Below, piece by piece: positions 5,949 to 7,706 of a DNA stretch of 7,706 bases (position 1 is its first letter; each line of letters opens with the position of its first letter). The stretch comes from Clostridiales bacterium (GTDB taxonomy: Bacteria; Bacillota; Clostridia; Oscillospirales; Oscillospiraceae): NCBI GenBank assembly GCA_021203685.1, contig JAJQAS010000289.1, positions 1 to 7,706 on the forward strand. Reading direction: 5' to 3'. The position numbers and the translations under genes were made by a program. The notes beneath the pieces are model-generated. The model did not search any database and was not told the DNA's origin. It saw nothing but the letters and a program-made list of their open reading frames with translations.

Positions 5949-6007
5949 TGACCTGATAAAAAAGAATAAAACTGGCACTACAAATCAGGTCAATTCCCTG
6001 CTATGCT
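5949..6007 (+). promoter_or_regulatory. Putative pdxS promoter with a split 9-bp inverted repeat
   Basis: TGACCTGAT (5949-5957) and its exact complement ATCAGGTCA (5984-5992) are 26 nt apart. The right arm lies just upstream of an extended -10 box, TGCTATGCT (5999-6007); the matching -35 region (about 5979-5984) is poor. A weak -35 overlapped by a symmetric site suggests that an activator or a looping regulator is needed. pdxST genes in Firmicutes are often controlled by PdxR, a MocR-type (GntR plus aminotransferase fold) PLP sensor. Linking it to this site is inference, as no pdxR gene is in the window. Confidence 0.45.
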
Positions 6008-6012
6008 TACAC

Positions 6013-6036
6013 CATCCACAGGGGCCCCTGTGGATG
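6013..6036 (+). promoter_or_regulatory. Perfect 24-bp palindrome in the pdxS leader
   Basis: The arms CATCCACAGGGG (6013-6024) and CCCCTGTGGATG (6025-6036) are exact complements with no spacer. The palindrome begins at the base where transcription from the putative -10 box at 6002-6007 should start, 63 nt before pdxS. As DNA it could be an operator covering +1; as RNA it would make a 10-bp stem with a GGCC loop at the extreme 5' end of the message. No T-tract follows, so it is not a terminator. Confidence 0.6.
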
Positions 6037-6099
6037 AACCACATCTACATTTAAACGATGTCTCTCATATACCAACATACCTCATGGGAGTGATAGGAA

Positions 6100-6975
6100 A
6101 TGGAAAAAAGCAGATACGAGCTGAATAAGGAACTGGCTCAAATGCTCAAGGGCGGCGTCATCATGGACGTGACCACCCCGGAACAGGCTAAAATCGCGGA
6201 GGACGCGGGGGCCTGCGCAGTGATGGCGCTGGAGCGCATCCCGGCGGACATCCGCGCCGCCGGAGGCGTCTCCCGGATGAGCGACCCGGCCATGATAAAG
6301 GGCATCCAGGAGGCGGTGACCATCCCCGTTATGGCGAAGTGCCGCATCGGGCACTTCGTAGAGGCCCAAATCCTGGAGGCCATCGAGATCGATTACATCG
6401 ACGAGAGTGAGGTCCTCTCCCCTGCCGACGATGTGTACCACATCGACAAGACCCAGTTCAAGGTTCCCTTCGTCTGCGGAGCCAGAGATTTGGGCGAAGC
6501 CCTGAGGCGCATTGCAGAGGGCGCGTCCATGATTCGCACCAAGGGCGAACCGGGCACCGGCGATGTGGTGCAGGCGGTGCGGCATATGCGGGCTATGAAC
6601 GCGGAAATTCGCCGGGTGCAGAACCTGCGGGAGGATGAGCTGTACGAGGCGGCGAAAAACCTGCAAGTCCCCGTGGAGCTGCTGCGGTACGTCCACGAAA
6701 ACGGCAAGCTGCCGGTGGTCAACTTCGCCGCCGGCGGCGTGGCGACCCCGGCGGACGCGGCGCTGATGATGCAGCTGGGGGCCGAGGGCGTTTTTGTCGG
6801 CTCCGGCATCTTCAAGTCCGGCAACCCCGCCAAGCGTGCGGCGGCCATCGTTCAGGCCGTGACCAACTACACCGACGCCAAGCGCATTGCGGAGCTGTCT
6901 GCCGGGCTGGGCGAGGCCATGGTGGGCATCAACGAGGACGAGATCGCCCTGCTGATGGCCGAGCGGGGCAAGTAA
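6100..6975 (+). CDS. pdxS: Pyridoxal 5'-phosphate synthase, synthase subunit
   Basis: PdxS builds pyridoxal 5'-phosphate (active vitamin B6) from ribose 5-phosphate, glyceraldehyde 3-phosphate and ammonia supplied by PdxT; the complex usually has 12 copies of each subunit. The 291-residue protein is full length. It shows the sugar-binding D23 in GGVIMDVTTPEQA, Schiff-base lysine K80 in VMAKCRIGHFVEAQ, the second catalytic lysine K148 in IRTKGEPGTGD, and phosphate-binding loops GGVATPADA and GSGIFKS near the C-terminus. These match B. subtilis D24, K81 and K149. Start is the ATG at 6100 with GGGAG 9 nt upstream. pdxT follows after 2 nt, so both are made from one message. Confidence 0.98.
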   Translation: MEKSRYELNKELAQMLKGGVIMDVTTPEQAKIAEDAGACAVMALERIPADIRAAGGVSRMSDPAMIKGIQEAVTIPVMAKCRIGHFVEAQILEAIEIDYIDESEVLSPADDVYHIDKTQFKVPFVCGARDLGEALRRIAEGASMIRTKGEPGTGDVVQAVRHMRAMNAEIRRVQNLREDELYEAAKNLQVPVELLRYVHENGKLPVVNFAAGGVATPADAALMMQLGAEGVFVGSGIFKSGNPAKRAAAIVQAVTNYTDAKRIAELSAGLGEAMVGINEDEIALLMAERGK

Positions 6976-6977
6976 GT

Positions 6978-7538
6978 ATGGCAATCGGCATTTTGGCGCT
7001 TCAGGGCGCTTTCGCGGAACACGGGGCCATGCTGGACCGGTTGGGGGCGGAACACTTTGAAATCCGCCAGCGGCGGGACCTGGAACGCCCCATGAACGGT
7101 CTCATTCTCCCCGGCGGGGAAAGCACCGTCATGAACAAGCTGCTCCGGGAGCTGGACCTGTATCAGCCGCTGAAAGCGATGATTCAGGAGGATCTGCCGG
7201 TGCTGGGCACCTGCGCCGGGCTGATTTTGTTGGCCCAATCCGTGGAGGGCGGTCAGCCCTGCTTCGGCACCATGGACATCCGGGCGGTGCGCAACGCCTA
7301 CGGGCGGCAACTGGGTAGCTTTTTCGGTGAGGCCCCCTTCGCCGGGGGCGAGAGCATCCCGCTGGTGTTCATCCGCGCCCCGTACATCGCGGCGGTGGGG
7401 CCGGAGGCGGAACCGCTGGCCCAGGTGGACGGGCGCATCGTTGCCGCCCAGCAGGGCAACCAAATTGCCACAGCCTTCCACCCGGAGCTGACCGACGATT
7501 TGACAGTGCATCGGAGATTGTTAGCTCTTAGCTGTTAG
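6978..7538 (+). CDS. pdxT: Pyridoxal 5'-phosphate synthase, glutaminase subunit
   Basis: PdxT hydrolyses glutamine and passes the ammonia through a tunnel to PdxS. The 186-residue class I (triad) glutamine amidotransferase has the opening ILALQGAFAEH, the oxyanion/substrate motif LPGGEST (44-50), the nucleophile C79 in LGTCAGL, and the rest of the triad, H168 and E170, in AFHPEL. Start is the ATG at 6978, 2 nt after the pdxS stop. It lacks a strong ribosome-binding site of its own (only a GGGG run about 10 nt upstream), so translational coupling to pdxS is likely. The last residues (LLALSC) and the TAG stop are encoded in a TTAGC-family repeat. The protein therefore ends sooner after the HPEL motif than most PdxT, whose final helix is roughly ten residues longer. 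The catalytic core is intact. Confidence 0.97.
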   Translation: MAIGILALQGAFAEHGAMLDRLGAEHFEIRQRRDLERPMNGLILPGGESTVMNKLLRELDLYQPLKAMIQEDLPVLGTCAGLILLAQSVEGGQPCFGTMDIRAVRNAYGRQLGSFFGEAPFAGGESIPLVFIRAPYIAAVGPEAEPLAQVDGRIVAAQQGNQIATAFHPELTDDLTVHRRLLALSC

Positions 7539-7539
7539 T
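7518..7539. repeat. TTAGC-family repeat, copy D (overlapping the pdxT stop)
   Basis: A short run of three TTAG(C/T) units, TTGTTAGCTCTTAGCTGTTAG, covers the last codons and stop of pdxT. It resembles the arms of copies B and C but lacks their TCAGG core, so it may be a truncated or decayed copy. Confidence 0.45.
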
Positions 7540-7633
7540 GGGCGAGCGGTTGCCGTTTCGTCAGCACTTTTGCCCAGTGTAATACAACTTTTTCACACGC
7601 AACCACGATTTATCGAGAAAAGAGGAACCAACG

Positions 7634-7706
7634 ATGAAACAAAACAAAGTATACCGGCTGGCGCTGGTGGGCCTGTTCGCGGCCCTGAGCTATGTGGTCT
7701 TTACCT
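7634..7706 (+). CDS. Probable membrane protein, ECF transporter S component-like (cut by window edge)
   Basis: Only 24 codons are visible. After a short basic start (MKQNKVYR) comes an uninterrupted hydrophobic segment, LALVGLFAALSYVVFT, with the RLALVGLFAALSYV style of first helix common in substrate-binding S components of energy-coupling factor (ECF) vitamin transporters. The ATG at 7634 has AGAGGA with about 7 nt spacing. It lies 95 nt after pdxT, with no terminator or convincing promoter between, so it may be read with pdxST. Predicted vitamin B6 transporters of this class exist next to pdx genes in some Firmicutes, so a B6 or thiamine-precursor S component is a reasonable guess. With so few residues, other polytopic membrane proteins remain possible. 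Confidence 0.5.
   Translation, partial: MKQNKVYRLALVGLFAALSYVVFT

Noticed and set aside
4284..5978. 564-codon open frame on the minus strand opposite metK
   Set aside because: It is antisense to intact metK, crosses the SAM riboswitch and two terminators, and has a shadow-like Gly/His/Val composition.
5872..6054. 60-codon open frame just after metK
   Set aside because: It runs through the metK terminator and the pdxS control region and has no ribosome-binding site or family resemblance.
6082..6984. 300-codon minus-strand open frame opposite pdxS
   Set aside because: It is the antisense of pdxS, whose catalytic lysines and full length are certain.
7550..7585. Possible promoter for the last gene (TTGCCG and TAATAC)
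   Set aside because: The spacing between the boxes is 24 nt, too long for a sigma-70 type promoter.

Overview
The window reads as GC-rich chromosomal DNA from a low-branching Firmicute, most likely an Oscillospiraceae-type gut Clostridium. This taxonomic call is an inference. It rests on strongly GC-biased third codon positions, Shine-Dalgarno sites of the AAGGA/GGAGG type, a SAM-I riboswitch in front of metK, the PdxS/PdxT route to vitamin B6, and a clostridial-type fatty acid operon. No mobile-element genes, CRISPR array, tRNA or rRNA genes were seen. Most of the window is core metabolism; the unusual material lies between the genes.

Left part (1-4133, minus strand): a type II fatty acid synthesis (FAS II) operon read right to left as acpP, fabD, fabG, fabF and the first 60 codons of accB. 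A near-consensus housekeeping promoter (TTGACA, 17 nt, TATGAT) sits about 80 bp before acpP. FabD loads malonyl groups onto the acyl carrier protein, FabF condenses, FabG reduces the keto group, and AccB is the biotin carrier subunit that helps make malonyl-CoA. fabH, fabZ, an enoyl reductase and the other acc genes are not in view; some probably follow accB. Only fabD and fabG are closely spaced (16 nt). The other gaps are long (225-302 nt), and each holds a degenerate TTAGC/GCTAA-rich repeat. The acpP-fabD gap also holds an 18-bp inverted repeat that frames that repeat like a small MITE, plus a strong GC hairpin just after acpP.

Middle (4134-5938): a divergent intergenic region with the FAS promoter facing left and an extended -10 promoter facing right. 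The rightward promoter feeds a SAM-I riboswitch with a textbook terminator hairpin, then metK (S-adenosylmethionine synthetase), which closes with its own intrinsic terminator. This is classic feedback: SAM stops its own synthesis.

Right part (5939-7706, plus strand): a pdxS leader with two symmetric elements (a split 9-bp inverted repeat and a perfect 24-bp palindrome), then pdxS and pdxT, the two subunits of pyridoxal 5'-phosphate synthase, only 2 nt apart. The pdxT stop codon lies inside another copy of the TTAGC repeat. The window ends 24 codons into a membrane protein that looks like the substrate-binding (S) component of an ECF vitamin transporter.

No clear new multi-gene system was found. 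The best leads are the repeat family that abuts stop codons, the MITE-like element inside the FAS operon, and the double-symmetry control region of pdxS.
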